Shown piece by piece: positions 6,121-13,655 of a DNA stretch of 13,848 nucleotides. The notes under the pieces were generated by a model. It was not told where the DNA came from. It made no database searches and worked only from the letters and a program-made list of their open reading frames with translations. Source of the stretch: Oscillospiraceae bacterium (GTDB taxonomy: Bacteria; Bacillota; Clostridia; Oscillospirales; Oscillospiraceae); the NCBI GenBank assembly GCA_020025395.1, contig JAHHSE010000028.1, positions 1 to 13,848 on the forward strand. The letters are read 5' to 3'. The position numbers and the translations under genes were made by a program. The stretch's first letter is position 1; the number at the start of each line of letters is the position of its first letter.

Positions 6121-7380
6121 ATGAAATTTTTCCGCAAACACCAAAGGACCATTCTGGCGTTTTTGGCCGGGATGATGGCCCTTCTGATGATTATCCCCCT
6201 TTTGGCGAATGTGGTGGCCATGGCGGCCTCCACCAAGGGGCTTCAGGAGGAGCTGGCAGAGCTGAGATCGGAATCCGGCCAGCTGTCCGCCGAAAAGCAA
6301 AAGCTTTCCGCTCAGCTGAAATCCATTCAGGCGGACAAGGAAGAGGCGGTGGAGAAAAAAGCACTGGTGGAGAAACAGGTCAATGTCATCCGTGCCGAGA
6401 TCGCCAACTCCGACCGCCAGCTGGCCCGGTATGATGAGCTGATCCGTGAAAAAAATGTGGAGCTGGATCAGGCCCAGGAGAAGGAGGCCCGGCAGTTTGA
6501 ACTGTTCTGCAAACGGGTGCGGAGCATGGAGGAGGGCGGAAAGGTCACCTATTGGTCCATCCTGTTTCATGCCACCGATTTTACCGACTTTCTGGACCGT
6601 GTCACCATGGTCAACGAAGTAATGGAATATGACAATGCCATTATGGATATGCTGGCGGAGACCCGGCAGCAGATCGCGGATACCAAGGCCTCCCTGGAGG
6701 CGGACCGGGACGCTCAGCAGAAGGTGCGGGATGCCCAAGCCGCCCAGAAAAAGGAACTGGACGGCAAACTGAAGGAGGCGGATGCCCTGGTCCATCAGCT
6801 GGCGGGCAAGGAAGATGAGCTGGAGGCCGCGGAAAAGGCCCTGGCCGCCGCCGCCGCGGAGCAGGACCGAAAGATCGCCGCCAAGCAGCGGGAGCTGGAG
6901 GCCAAGCTGTCCAACGGCACTGTCGTCATTGATGCGGGGACCGGGTATCTCTGGCCCCTGAAGGGGTATAACACCCTCTCCTCCCTCTATGGAAACCGGA
7001 TGCACCCCATCCTGCACAAGACCATGAAGCACAGCGGCATTGACATCCCCGCCCCCAGAGGGACCAATATCCTGGCGGCCAGGGGAGGGGTGGTCATCAC
7101 CTCGGCCTACAGCAGCAGCTATGGAAACTATGTAGTGGTCTCCCACGGAAATCAGGAGTCCACCCTGTATGCCCACATGAATTCCAGAGCTGTGACGGAG
7201 GGAGATGTGGTGACCCAGGGACAGATTTTGGGCTATGTGGGGACCACCGGACGCTCCACCGGAAACCATCTGCACTTTGAGGTTCGGGTAGGAGGCAGCC
7301 GGAGAGACCCGGTGGACTATTATCCCGGCGTGACCCTTTATGTCCGCTCCGGCGGGACCAAGGTTCAGCTGGACCATTGA
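6121..7380 (+). CDS. Secreted coiled-coil M23 peptidoglycan endopeptidase, probable FtsEX partner
   Basis: A 419-residue exported protein. A signal peptide (about 1-37, basic start then hydrophobic run ending near AMAAS) is followed by a long coiled coil (about 38-125 and 175-265). This is interrupted by VTYWSILFHATDFTDFLDRV (142-161), a motif seen in FtsEX-activated hydrolases such as PcsB and CwlO. The C-terminal M23/LytM domain (about 275-405) keeps all expected residues: His304 and Asp308 (HSGID), His352 (YAHMN), His383 and His385 (HLHFE). It should therefore be an active zinc endopeptidase cutting peptidoglycan cross-bridges or stem peptides, unlike E. coli EnvC, whose LytM domain is inactive. 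The gene lies 46 bases after ftsX. ATG 6121 begins the signal peptide; an upstream in-frame extension overlaps ftsX and is not credible. The coiled coil is probably the inhibitory arm released by FtsX. Confidence 0.92.
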   Translation: MKFFRKHQRTILAFLAGMMALLMIIPLLANVVAMAASTKGLQEELAELRSESGQLSAEKQKLSAQLKSIQADKEEAVEKKALVEKQVNVIRAEIANSDRQLARYDELIREKNVELDQAQEKEARQFELFCKRVRSMEEGGKVTYWSILFHATDFTDFLDRVTMVNEVMEYDNAIMDMLAETRQQIADTKASLEADRDAQQKVRDAQAAQKKELDGKLKEADALVHQLAGKEDELEAAEKALAAAAAEQDRKIAAKQRELEAKLSNGTVVIDAGTGYLWPLKGYNTLSSLYGNRMHPILHKTMKHSGIDIPAPRGTNILAARGGVVITSAYSSSYGNYVVVSHGNQESTLYAHMNSRAVTEGDVVTQGQILGYVGTTGRSTGNHLHFEVRVGGSRRDPVDYYPGVTLYVRSGGTKVQLDH

Positions 7381-7392
7381 AAGGAATAGAGG

Positions 7393-8565
7393 ATGAGGGA
7401 ACGACGCTTTTCAACCAGACAGCTGATCTGGACCATCCTTCTCACCGCCGCCCTTACTCTGGGCGGCGTCCTTTTATCCCTCTGTCTGCTGCTGGGTCCG
7501 CAGGGACTGTCGGTGATGGAGGGCTATCTCCTCATCCGCACTCTCTTTGTGGACAAGGAGGCCCTGAATATGGATGAGGTGGCGGACGCGGCGCTCTACG
7601 CCATGGATGAAGCCACAGGGGATCGATGGACCTATTATCTTGGGAAGGATTGGAATCAAAATCAGTTGGATGCGGAGGCCAATCGGGGCCGTGGAATCGG
7701 TGTGACCGTTTTAAGGCGGGAGGAGGGCTTTCTCATTACCGATGTCGTCCCCCAGGGTGGGGCCGACCAGGCGGGGCTTTCGGCGGGGGACCTTCTGACC
7801 CATGTGGAGAGGCAGCCCCTGTTCGGAGAATCCGCCCAGGAAAACCTGGAGAGGATCAGAGGGGAAGATGGGACCCATGTCCGCCTGACGGTTTTGAGAA
7901 GAAACGGGGAAAAACAGGAGCTTCAGGTCCTTCGGGGGGCCTTTTTCGATGATCCGGTGCGCTATGCCATGTTAGAGGGAGGGGTTGGATATGTGAGAGT
8001 CAAAGATTTTCAGTCCGGGTCCGCGGACTCTGCCATCCGGGCCGTGGAAGCCCTTCGGGCAGAGGGGGCCAGATCCCTCCTGTTCGATATGCGGCAGAAT
8101 GGAGGAGGATTTCTCACCGAGCTGACAGAGCTGTTGGACTACCTGCTCCCGGAAGGGGTCATCTTCCGGCAGACCGGGGTCCTGGGCTGGTCCCGCGAAA
8201 CCCGGTCGGATGCCGATTGTGTGGACCTCCCCATGGCGGTCCTGGTGGATCAGGACACTTACTCCGCAGCGGAACTCTTTGCCGCCCAGCTGCGGGAAAC
8301 CGCCGGAACCCCCATTATCGGGGAAAAAACCAGTGGAAAAGGGTATTTTCAGTATCATTTTGCCATGCCCAACGGGGGCGGACTGGGCCTCTCCATCGGA
8401 CGCTATACCACAGGGAGCGGGGTCTCTCTGGCGGGGGTGGGGCTGAAGCCTGATTCCATGCTCTCTCTCACAGAGGAGGAGAGGGCCGGTTTTCGGAGCT
8501 TTGCCCTCTCCCCGGAGGAGGATCCCCAGCTCCGGACGGCTTTGAGGGTTTTGAACGGGGAATAG
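7393..8565 (+). CDS. S41 carboxy-terminal processing protease with PDZ domain
   Basis: A 390-residue membrane-anchored serine protease of the CtpA/CtpB/Prc family. An N-terminal hydrophobic segment (about 11-36) anchors or exports it. A PDZ domain follows (about 95-180; GIGVTVL, VVPQGGADQAGLSAGD), then the S41 domain. The Ser-Lys-Gln catalytic set is intact: Ser291 (TYSAAEL), Lys316 (SGKG) and Gln320, with the 25-residue Ser-Lys spacing of B. subtilis CtpB. There is no C-terminal peptidoglycan-binding domain. The gene begins 12 bases after the M23 gene, with AAGGA upstream, so it is almost certainly co-transcribed. In other bacteria proteases of this family trim or degrade cell-wall hydrolases or cleave sporulation signals. 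Placement here suggests the M23 enzyme or FtsX-associated proteins as substrates, but that is inference. Confidence 0.93.
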   Translation: MRERRFSTRQLIWTILLTAALTLGGVLLSLCLLLGPQGLSVMEGYLLIRTLFVDKEALNMDEVADAALYAMDEATGDRWTYYLGKDWNQNQLDAEANRGRGIGVTVLRREEGFLITDVVPQGGADQAGLSAGDLLTHVERQPLFGESAQENLERIRGEDGTHVRLTVLRRNGEKQELQVLRGAFFDDPVRYAMLEGGVGYVRVKDFQSGSADSAIRAVEALRAEGARSLLFDMRQNGGGFLTELTELLDYLLPEGVIFRQTGVLGWSRETRSDADCVDLPMAVLVDQDTYSAAELFAAQLRETAGTPIIGEKTSGKGYFQYHFAMPNGGGLGLSIGRYTTGSGVSLAGVGLKPDSMLSLTEEERAGFRSFALSPEEDPQLRTALRVLNGE

Positions 8566-8616
8566 AAACGGGTTTGCCCTAAAACAGGGGAAAAAGGGGA
8601 GGGGATCGGAATGTGC

Positions 8617-8645
8617 TTGACAGAAGGAGGCAAACTACATATAAT
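8617..8645 (+). promoter_or_regulatory. Consensus sigma-A promoter for greA
   Basis: A perfect TTGACA (8617-8622) and a perfect TATAAT (8640-8645) are 17 bases apart, the best promoter in the window. Transcription should start near 8652, leaving a leader of about 85 bases before the greA ATG. A CCCT/AGGG mini-hairpin at 8577-8589 is too weak to be a convincing terminator for the preceding operon. Confidence 0.9.
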
Positions 8646-8694
8646 ATTGAAAATAATGTGAAGGATTTATTTCCATCGCCGAAAAGTTAGAACA

Positions 8695-8719
8695 GGCCCG
8701 CAGTCAAACGGGTTTTTTT
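8695..8719 (+). terminator. Terminator-like hairpin in the greA leader
   Basis: CCCG (8697-8700) pairs with CGGG (8709-8712) around an 8-base loop. Two G-T pairs can extend the base, and seven Ts follow at 8713-8719. The AGGAGG of greA begins at 8720, directly after the T tract. The stem is short, so termination would be partial. A stopped transcript would be about 68 bases long. Confidence 0.55.
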
Positions 8720-8736
8720 AGGAGGATTTGCAAGCC

Positions 8737-9207
8737 ATGGCTAAGGAATTCAAGCTCACCGCTGAACGCCTGGAGGAACTGAAGAAGGAACTGAATTATC
8801 TGAAGACCGTTCGAGAAAAAGAGGTGGCCGACCAGATCAAGGAGGCGCGCTCCTTTGGAGACCTGTCCGAGAACAGCGAGTATGATGAGGCAAAAAATGA
8901 GCAGGGGAAACTCTATTCCCGGATCGCCGAGGTGGAGAATGTTCTTGCCAACTATGTTATCATCGAAGAGGATGAGAGCAATGACACCGCCCATATGGGC
9001 TGCACCATTGTGGTGAAGGATATCGACACCGGCGATGAGGAGAGCTATCAGATGGTGGGTTCTCAGGAGGCAGATCCCATGAACGGACGAATTTCCGAGG
9101 AATCCCTGTTTGGCCGGGCCCTGTTGGGCCATCGGGAGGGGGAGAAAATTTCCTACGAAGCCCCGGTCGGCACCATTCGCTATGAGATCCTGAAGATTTC
9201 CCGCTGA
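8737..9207 (+). CDS. greA: Transcription elongation factor GreA
   Basis: Binds the RNA polymerase secondary channel and stimulates cleavage of backtracked RNA. The 156-residue product has the N-terminal antiparallel coiled coil (about 1-75) with the tip sequence GDLSENSEYDEAK (41-53). Asp42 and Glu45 there correspond to the acidic residues that coordinate magnesium in E. coli GreA. The C-terminal FKBP-like domain contains IVVKDIDTGDEE and ends with the usual GRALLGHREGEKI segment. ATG 8737 (MAKEFKLT) is preferred over the in-frame TTG 8728, which lies only 2 bases from the AGGAGG (8720-8725); the ATG is 11 bases away. lysS starts 29 bases downstream with its own ribosome site, and greA-lysS is a frequent pairing in Firmicutes. 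Confidence 0.96.
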   Translation: MAKEFKLTAERLEELKKELNYLKTVREKEVADQIKEARSFGDLSENSEYDEAKNEQGKLYSRIAEVENVLANYVIIEEDESNDTAHMGCTIVVKDIDTGDEESYQMVGSQEADPMNGRISEESLFGRALLGHREGEKISYEAPVGTIRYEILKISR

Positions 9208-9236
9208 AAACGGTGGGGTGAAAAGGAGAGAGAAAC

Positions 9237-10739
9237 ATGGAAGATCAGACCAAGAATCAGGCTCCTGAGCCGGAACTGAGCGTATCCCAGCTGCATCAGA
9301 TCCGTCTGGATAAGCTGGCGGCCCTTCAGGAGGCGGGGGAGGATCCCTTCCGTCTGACCCGATATGAGGTGAAGGCCCACTCCAGGGAGATTATCGATCA
9401 CTTCGATTCCATGGAAGGCACCATGACCTCTGTGGCGGGCCGTCTTATGTCCAAGCGTGGGATGGGCAAGGCCGTCTTCTGCGACCTGCAGGATGTGGAG
9501 GGCCGGATTCAGCTCTATGTCCGGATTGACGAGCTGGGAGAGGAAAAGTTCAGCAAGTTTAAAAAGCTGGATATTGGCGACATTGTGGGCGTCGATGGCG
9601 AGGTATTTAAGACCAAGCGGGGAGAAATCTCCGTCAAAGCCCATTCCGTCACCCTGCTCTCCAAGTCTCTGCTCCCCCTGCCCGAAAAATTTCATGGTCT
9701 GACCGATCGGGAGACCCGTTACCGTCAGCGCTATGTGGATCTTATCATGAATCAGGATGTGCGCCGCATCTTTGAGATCCGCACCGCCTTTATTAAGCAT
9801 ATTCGGAACTATCTGGACGAACGAAAGTATCTGGAGGTAGAGACTCCTGTTCTGAATACCATCTCCGGGGGCGCCACCGCCCGGCCCTTCATCACCCACC
9901 ACAATACCCTGGACATTGATATGTATATGCGAATTGCCACCGAGCTTCATCTGAAGCGTCTGGTGGTGGGCGGCTTCGAGCGGGTGTATGAGATCGGCCG
10001 CATTTTCCGCAATGAGGGGATGGACCCCAAGCACAACCCTGAATTTACCAGCATTGAACTGTATCAGGCCTATGCGGACTTCCATGATATGATGGATCTG
10101 GCCGAAGGTCTCCTCTCCAGCGCCGCGAAGGAGATCTTGGGCAGCTATGAGGTGGAGTGGCTGGGAAGCAAAATCGACCTCACTCCCGGCTGGCGCCGCC
10201 TGACCATGGCAGATGCCGTAAAGGAGTATGTGGGGGTGGATTTTGACACCCTCCGTGACGATGAGGAGGCCTGTCAGGCGGTGGAGGCAAAGGGCATTGA
10301 TCTGGAGGGGTGTGAGCGCACCTGGGGAACCGCCCTCTACGAGGCTTTTGATCAGCGGGTGGAGGAAAAGCTGATTCAGCCCACCTTTATCACCATGTAC
10401 CCTGTAGAGGTCTCTCCTCTGAGTAAGCGATCCCCTCAGGATCCCCGGCTCACCGAGCGGTTTGAGCTGTTTATCAACCACTCTGAATTTGCCAATGCCT
10501 TCTCAGAGCTCAATGACCCCATTGATCAGCGGGGCCGCTTTGAGCATGAAATCGCCCTTCGGGACGCGGGCAATGAGGAGGCCGGCATGATGGACGACGA
10601 TTATATCAATGCGCTTATGTATGGCCTGCCCCCCACGGGCGGTATGGGCATTGGCATTGACCGTGCCGTGATGCTCCTGACCAACAGTGACAGCATCCGG
10701 GAAGTTCTGCTCTTCCCCACCATGAAGCCTTTGGACTGA
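9237..10739 (+). CDS. lysS: Lysyl-tRNA synthetase, class II
   Basis: Charges tRNA-Lys with lysine in the cytoplasm. The 500-residue product is the usual length. After a helical N-terminus, an OB-fold anticodon-binding domain (about 62-145, including VAGRLMSKRGMGKAVFCDLQD) is followed by the class II catalytic core: motif 1 around ETPVLNTISGGATARPF (202-218), motif 2 around YEIGRIFRNEGMDPKHNPEF (251-270), and motif 3 GGMGIGIDRAVML near the C-terminus. AAGGAG 8 bases upstream supports ATG 9237. The gene is transcribed with greA from the promoter at 8617. No T-box leader is present, so it is not controlled by uncharged tRNA in the way many Firmicute synthetase genes are. Confidence 0.98.
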   Translation: MEDQTKNQAPEPELSVSQLHQIRLDKLAALQEAGEDPFRLTRYEVKAHSREIIDHFDSMEGTMTSVAGRLMSKRGMGKAVFCDLQDVEGRIQLYVRIDELGEEKFSKFKKLDIGDIVGVDGEVFKTKRGEISVKAHSVTLLSKSLLPLPEKFHGLTDRETRYRQRYVDLIMNQDVRRIFEIRTAFIKHIRNYLDERKYLEVETPVLNTISGGATARPFITHHNTLDIDMYMRIATELHLKRLVVGGFERVYEIGRIFRNEGMDPKHNPEFTSIELYQAYADFHDMMDLAEGLLSSAAKEILGSYEVEWLGSKIDLTPGWRRLTMADAVKEYVGVDFDTLRDDEEACQAVEAKGIDLEGCERTWGTALYEAFDQRVEEKLIQPTFITMYPVEVSPLSKRSPQDPRLTERFELFINHSEFANAFSELNDPIDQRGRFEHEIALRDAGNEEAGMMDDDYINALMYGLPPTGGMGIGIDRAVMLLTNSDSIREVLLFPTMKPLD

Positions 10740-10746
10740 TAAACTG

Positions 10747-10787
10747 GAACAGCATACCGGCGGGCCTTGCCAGCCGGTATGCTGTTC
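10747..10787 (+). terminator. Perfect 15-bp inverted repeat after lysS, probable terminator
   Basis: GAACAGCATACCGGC (10747-10761) and GCCGGTATGCTGTTC (10773-10787) are perfect reverse complements around an 11-base loop, 7 bases after the lysS stop. No T tract follows, so termination would be of the strong-stem, tail-less kind, as after glnA. It ends 42 bases before the potassium-channel gene, and no clear promoter is seen between. Confidence 0.6.
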
Positions 10788-10829
10788 TGCCTGTCCATCA
10801 AGCCTTACCTCACAAAGGAGCTGACAATC

Positions 10830-12197
10830 TTGCTGCACCATTTACACCGTCGTTTCGGTTCCGGCCGGGGAATGAACCCCACCCGCATCGTGGCCGGCTC
10901 CTTCGCCGGTTTGATCCTGTTCGGCGCTCTTCTGCTGACCCTCCCCATCGCGTCGCGCTCCGGGGAGAGCGTGGGTTTTTTTGATGCGCTCTTCACCGCC
11001 ACTTCGGCCACCTGTGTCACCGGTCTTGTGGTGGTGGACACCTGGCAGACCTGGACCCTGTTTGGACAAGTGGTGATCCTGGGCCTCATCCAGCTGGGAG
11101 GGCTGGGGGTTATGACCTTCATTACCCTGGCCTCCCTGGCTCTGGGAAGACGCATCGGCCTGTCCCAGCGCCTGTTGATCGTCTCTACCCTGAACCTGTC
11201 CGAGATGGATGGGGTGGTCCGGGTGGTGCGCCACGCTCTCATGGGGACCTTTTTTCTGGAGGGAGTTGGGGCTGTGATTTTGTCCCTCTGCTTCATCCCG
11301 GAATTCGGGTTCTGGCGGGGAATCTGGTATGGTATTTTTCACTCCGTCTCCGCCTTCTGCAACGCCGGGTTTGATCTTTTGAGTCAGGAAACCGCCTATT
11401 GCAGTCTGGCCAATTATTCTGACCATCCTGTGGTCCTCCTCACCATTATGTTCCTGATTGTGGTGGGCGGTCTGGGCTTTGTGGTGTGGTACGATGTGTG
11501 GCGGAGTAAAAGCTGGAAGGAACTCTATCCTTACAGCAAACTGGTCCTCTCCATGACCGGGGGCCTCATTGCGGGGGGCACCCTCTTCTTCCTGCTGGCG
11601 GAGGGAAACAATCCGGCCACCCTGGGTGAGATGCCCTTGTGGGAGAAGGGCCTCAACGCCCTCTTCCAATCGGTCACCCTCCGAACAGCGGGTTTCGCTG
11701 TCATCAATCAGGGGGGGCTTAAGGACTCCTCTTTGGTCTTCAGCGCCCTTTTGATGCTGGTGGGCGGATCCTCCGGCTCCACTGCCGGAGGCATGAAGAC
11801 CGCCACTGTGGCGGTTCTTCTCCTCTCCCTCCGGGCGGGCCTGAGAGGAAGGGAGGAGGTCACCCTGCGGGGACGGTCCATCTCTCACAGACGGGTGATG
11901 GATGCCCTTACCCTCTTTCTGGCGGTCAATGTGCTCTTCCTCTCCGGGTCCATGGCCCTCTCCCTCATCGATGGACAGCCCTACCTGCAAAGCGCCTTTG
12001 AGGTGGCCTCTGCCATGGGTACGGTGGGCCTGAGTACCGGACTGACTCCCGGACTCTCCTTTATGAGCCGCTGTCTGCTGATCCTGCTCATGTACCTGGG
12101 TCGGGTCGGTCTTCTCTCCTTCGTAATCGCCGTGATGGATCGGGGGCAAAAATGCCATCCCGTAAAATATCCTACCATCAATGTTATGATCGGATAA
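10830..12197 (+). CDS. ktrB: TrkH/KtrB-type potassium channel subunit
   Basis: Integral membrane K+ uptake subunit of about 455 residues, close to KtrB length. The four-fold pore repeat is visible through its four filter segments: CVTGL (62-66), FCNAGF (176-181), RTAGF (285-289) and GTVGLS (397-402). Each keeps the central Gly essential for K+ selectivity. The intramembrane-loop motif GGSSGSTAGGMKT (313-325) after the third repeat is also present. I chose TTG 10830 because AAAGGAG lies 9 bases upstream; the frame remains open back to 10767, but that extension overlaps the lysS stem-loop and lacks a ribosome site. The RCK gene follows 29 bases later, forming the usual two-subunit transporter. 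In Firmicutes such systems are often controlled by cyclic di-AMP through the RCK subunit; no cyclic di-AMP riboswitch is visible upstream. Confidence 0.93.
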   Translation: MLHHLHRRFGSGRGMNPTRIVAGSFAGLILFGALLLTLPIASRSGESVGFFDALFTATSATCVTGLVVVDTWQTWTLFGQVVILGLIQLGGLGVMTFITLASLALGRRIGLSQRLLIVSTLNLSEMDGVVRVVRHALMGTFFLEGVGAVILSLCFIPEFGFWRGIWYGIFHSVSAFCNAGFDLLSQETAYCSLANYSDHPVVLLTIMFLIVVGGLGFVVWYDVWRSKSWKELYPYSKLVLSMTGGLIAGGTLFFLLAEGNNPATLGEMPLWEKGLNALFQSVTLRTAGFAVINQGGLKDSSLVFSALLMLVGGSSGSTAGGMKTATVAVLLLSLRAGLRGREEVTLRGRSISHRRVMDALTLFLAVNVLFLSGSMALSLIDGQPYLQSAFEVASAMGTVGLSTGLTPGLSFMSRCLLILLMYLGRVGLLSFVIAVMDRGQKCHPVKYPTINVMIG

Positions 12198-12226
12198 GTG
12201 ATCACCTGCAAAATAGGAGGATACCA

Positions 12227-12880
12227 ATGAAAACCATGATTGTCATCGGGCTGGGCCGCTTTGGTACGGCGGTTGCCACCGAGCTGTGCAGGCTGGGCTG
12301 TGAGGTCCTGGCCATTGATACCCACGAAGAGCAGGTACAGAGCATTGCGGAGTCGGTGACCCACGCTGCCTGTGCCGATGCCAGAGATCCGGTGGTGCTG
12401 AAAAGCCTGGGGGTGCGGAATTACGACTGCGCCATTGTGGCAACAGGGGCCGATGTGGGCACCAGTGCCCTCGTAACCCTAAATCTCAAGGAGCTTGGGC
12501 TGGAAAAGGTGGTCTGCAAGGCCCAGAGCCATACCCACCGAAAGGTGCTGGAAAAGATTGGGGCGGACAAGGTCATATTCCCGGAGCATGAATCCGGCGT
12601 AAAGCTGGCCCAGGGCCTGGCCTCCTCCAGCCTTCTGAACTATATCGAGCTGAGCGAGGATTACAGCATCGTGGAGTTCCAGAATCCCAAGAGCTGGAGA
12701 GGGAGAACCATCCAGGAGATCGACATCCGGAACAAGTATCAGGTCAATGTCATCGCCATCCGAAAGCCCAGCATACACAGCATGACTGTGGCTCCGGGGG
12801 CAAATTATGTGATGGAGGCGGAGGACATCCTCATCACCCTGGGCCGGACCTCCGATCTGGATAAGCTCAATGACCTGTAA
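12227..12880 (+). CDS. ktrA: RCK-domain gating subunit of the potassium transporter (KtrA/TrkA)
   Basis: Cytoplasmic regulator that forms a ring on the channel subunit and gates it in response to nucleotides. The 217-residue protein has one RCK_N Rossmann domain with GLGRFG (8-13) and Asp31 at the end of the second strand, then a linker and an RCK_C domain (about 137-217) that ends with ILITLGRTSDLDKL. A single RCK pair and this length fit KtrA rather than the tandem TrkA of proteobacteria. AGGAGG 6 bases before ATG 12227 decides the start. The RCK_C domain is where cyclic di-AMP binds in S. aureus KtrA; whether this one binds it cannot be told by eye. Its last 11 bases overlap the next gene. 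Confidence 0.95.
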   Translation: MKTMIVIGLGRFGTAVATELCRLGCEVLAIDTHEEQVQSIAESVTHAACADARDPVVLKSLGVRNYDCAIVATGADVGTSALVTLNLKELGLEKVVCKAQSHTHRKVLEKIGADKVIFPEHESGVKLAQGLASSSLLNYIELSEDYSIVEFQNPKSWRGRTIQEIDIRNKYQVNVIAIRKPSIHSMTVAPGANYVMEAEDILITLGRTSDLDKLNDL

Positions 12881-13634
12881 AGCAGAGAGGATTACCAGCC
12901 GTCAAAACCCGCTGATGACCCACATTCGGAAGCTGTCTTCCTCCGCCTCATACCGGAGGCAGACCGGGGAGTATTTGGGGGATGGGGTGAAGCTGCTGGA
13001 GGAGGCCCTGCGTTGGGGGGCCCCCTTGACCACCGTGGTCACCACGGAGAAGGTCTCCCCCCGCTTGCCCGAGGGGGTGCGTCATGTGGAGGTTCCTCAA
13101 GAGCTGATGGAGGCCATCTCCCCTGCGGAGACCCCCCAGGGGGCTGTTTTTCTGGCCAAGCGTCCAAAGGTTTTCCTGCCCGATCGGCTGGAGGGGGATC
13201 GGTATCTGGTTTTGGACGGAGTGCAGGACCCCGGAAATGTGGGGACCATTTGGCGGACGGCGGATGCCTTCGGAGCCGATGGACTCATCCTCCTCCCGGG
13301 CTGCGCCGATCCCTATTCCCCCAAAGTCGTGCGGGCTACCATGGGGGCGGCCTTCCGTCTGCCCGTGTACAGCACCGAGCTGGAGCCGCTTCTGGAGGTC
13401 CTGTCCCGGCAGAGCCTTCCTCTGTGGGCTTCCGCCTTGGAAGGGGATTCGAAGGATGTGCGGAGGGTTCGGCTCCATCGCTGTGCGGTGGTGATCGGCA
13501 GCGAGGGACGGGGGATCCGTCCCCAGGTGCTGGAGCGATGTGAGGGTTCCTTCCTGATCCCCATGCGGGAGCGATGCGAATCGCTGAATGCGGCGGTGGC
13601 CGCAGGGGTGGTCCTCTGGGAAATGATTCGGTGA
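12870..13634 (+). CDS. TrmH/RlmB (SpoU) family RNA 2'-O-methyltransferase
   Basis: Transfers a methyl group from S-adenosylmethionine to a ribose 2'-OH in rRNA or tRNA. The 254-residue protein has an N-terminal substrate-binding domain (about 1-105; ERITSRQNPL, GEYLGDGVKLLEEAL) and a C-terminal SPOUT knot domain with all three motifs. Motif 1 is LDGVQDPGNVGTIWRTADAFG (115-135, with Asn123 and Arg129), motif 2 IGSEGRGI (209-216) and motif 3 IPMRERCESLNAAVA (230-244). The target nucleotide cannot be predicted. ATG 12870 lies inside the RCK gene (11-base overlap) with a poor ribosome site, so it is probably translated by coupling. dprA follows 21 bases later. Its link to potassium uptake is probably positional only. 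Confidence 0.93.
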   Translation: MTCKAERITSRQNPLMTHIRKLSSSASYRRQTGEYLGDGVKLLEEALRWGAPLTTVVTTEKVSPRLPEGVRHVEVPQELMEAISPAETPQGAVFLAKRPKVFLPDRLEGDRYLVLDGVQDPGNVGTIWRTADAFGADGLILLPGCADPYSPKVVRATMGAAFRLPVYSTELEPLLEVLSRQSLPLWASALEGDSKDVRRVRLHRCAVVIGSEGRGIRPQVLERCEGSFLIPMRERCESLNAAVAAGVVLWEMIR

Positions 13635-13655
13635 CAAAGAAAAGAGGAGGAAGGA

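Noticed and set aside
8571..8590. Overlapping mini-hairpins (GGG-CCC and CCCT-AGGG) after the S41 gene
   Set aside because: Stems of three to four pairs with no T tract on the plus strand; too weak to call a terminator or a switch.
8565..8715. Direct repeat AAACGGGTTT at 8566-8575 and 8706-8715
   Set aside because: Two copies of a ten-base simple motif about 140 bases apart; the second is part of the hairpin. No third copy or regular spacing, so probably chance.
9208..9236. Possible T-box or riboswitch ahead of lysS
   Set aside because: Only 29 bases separate greA and lysS, too short for any known T-box; no specifier-loop or antiterminator structure exists.
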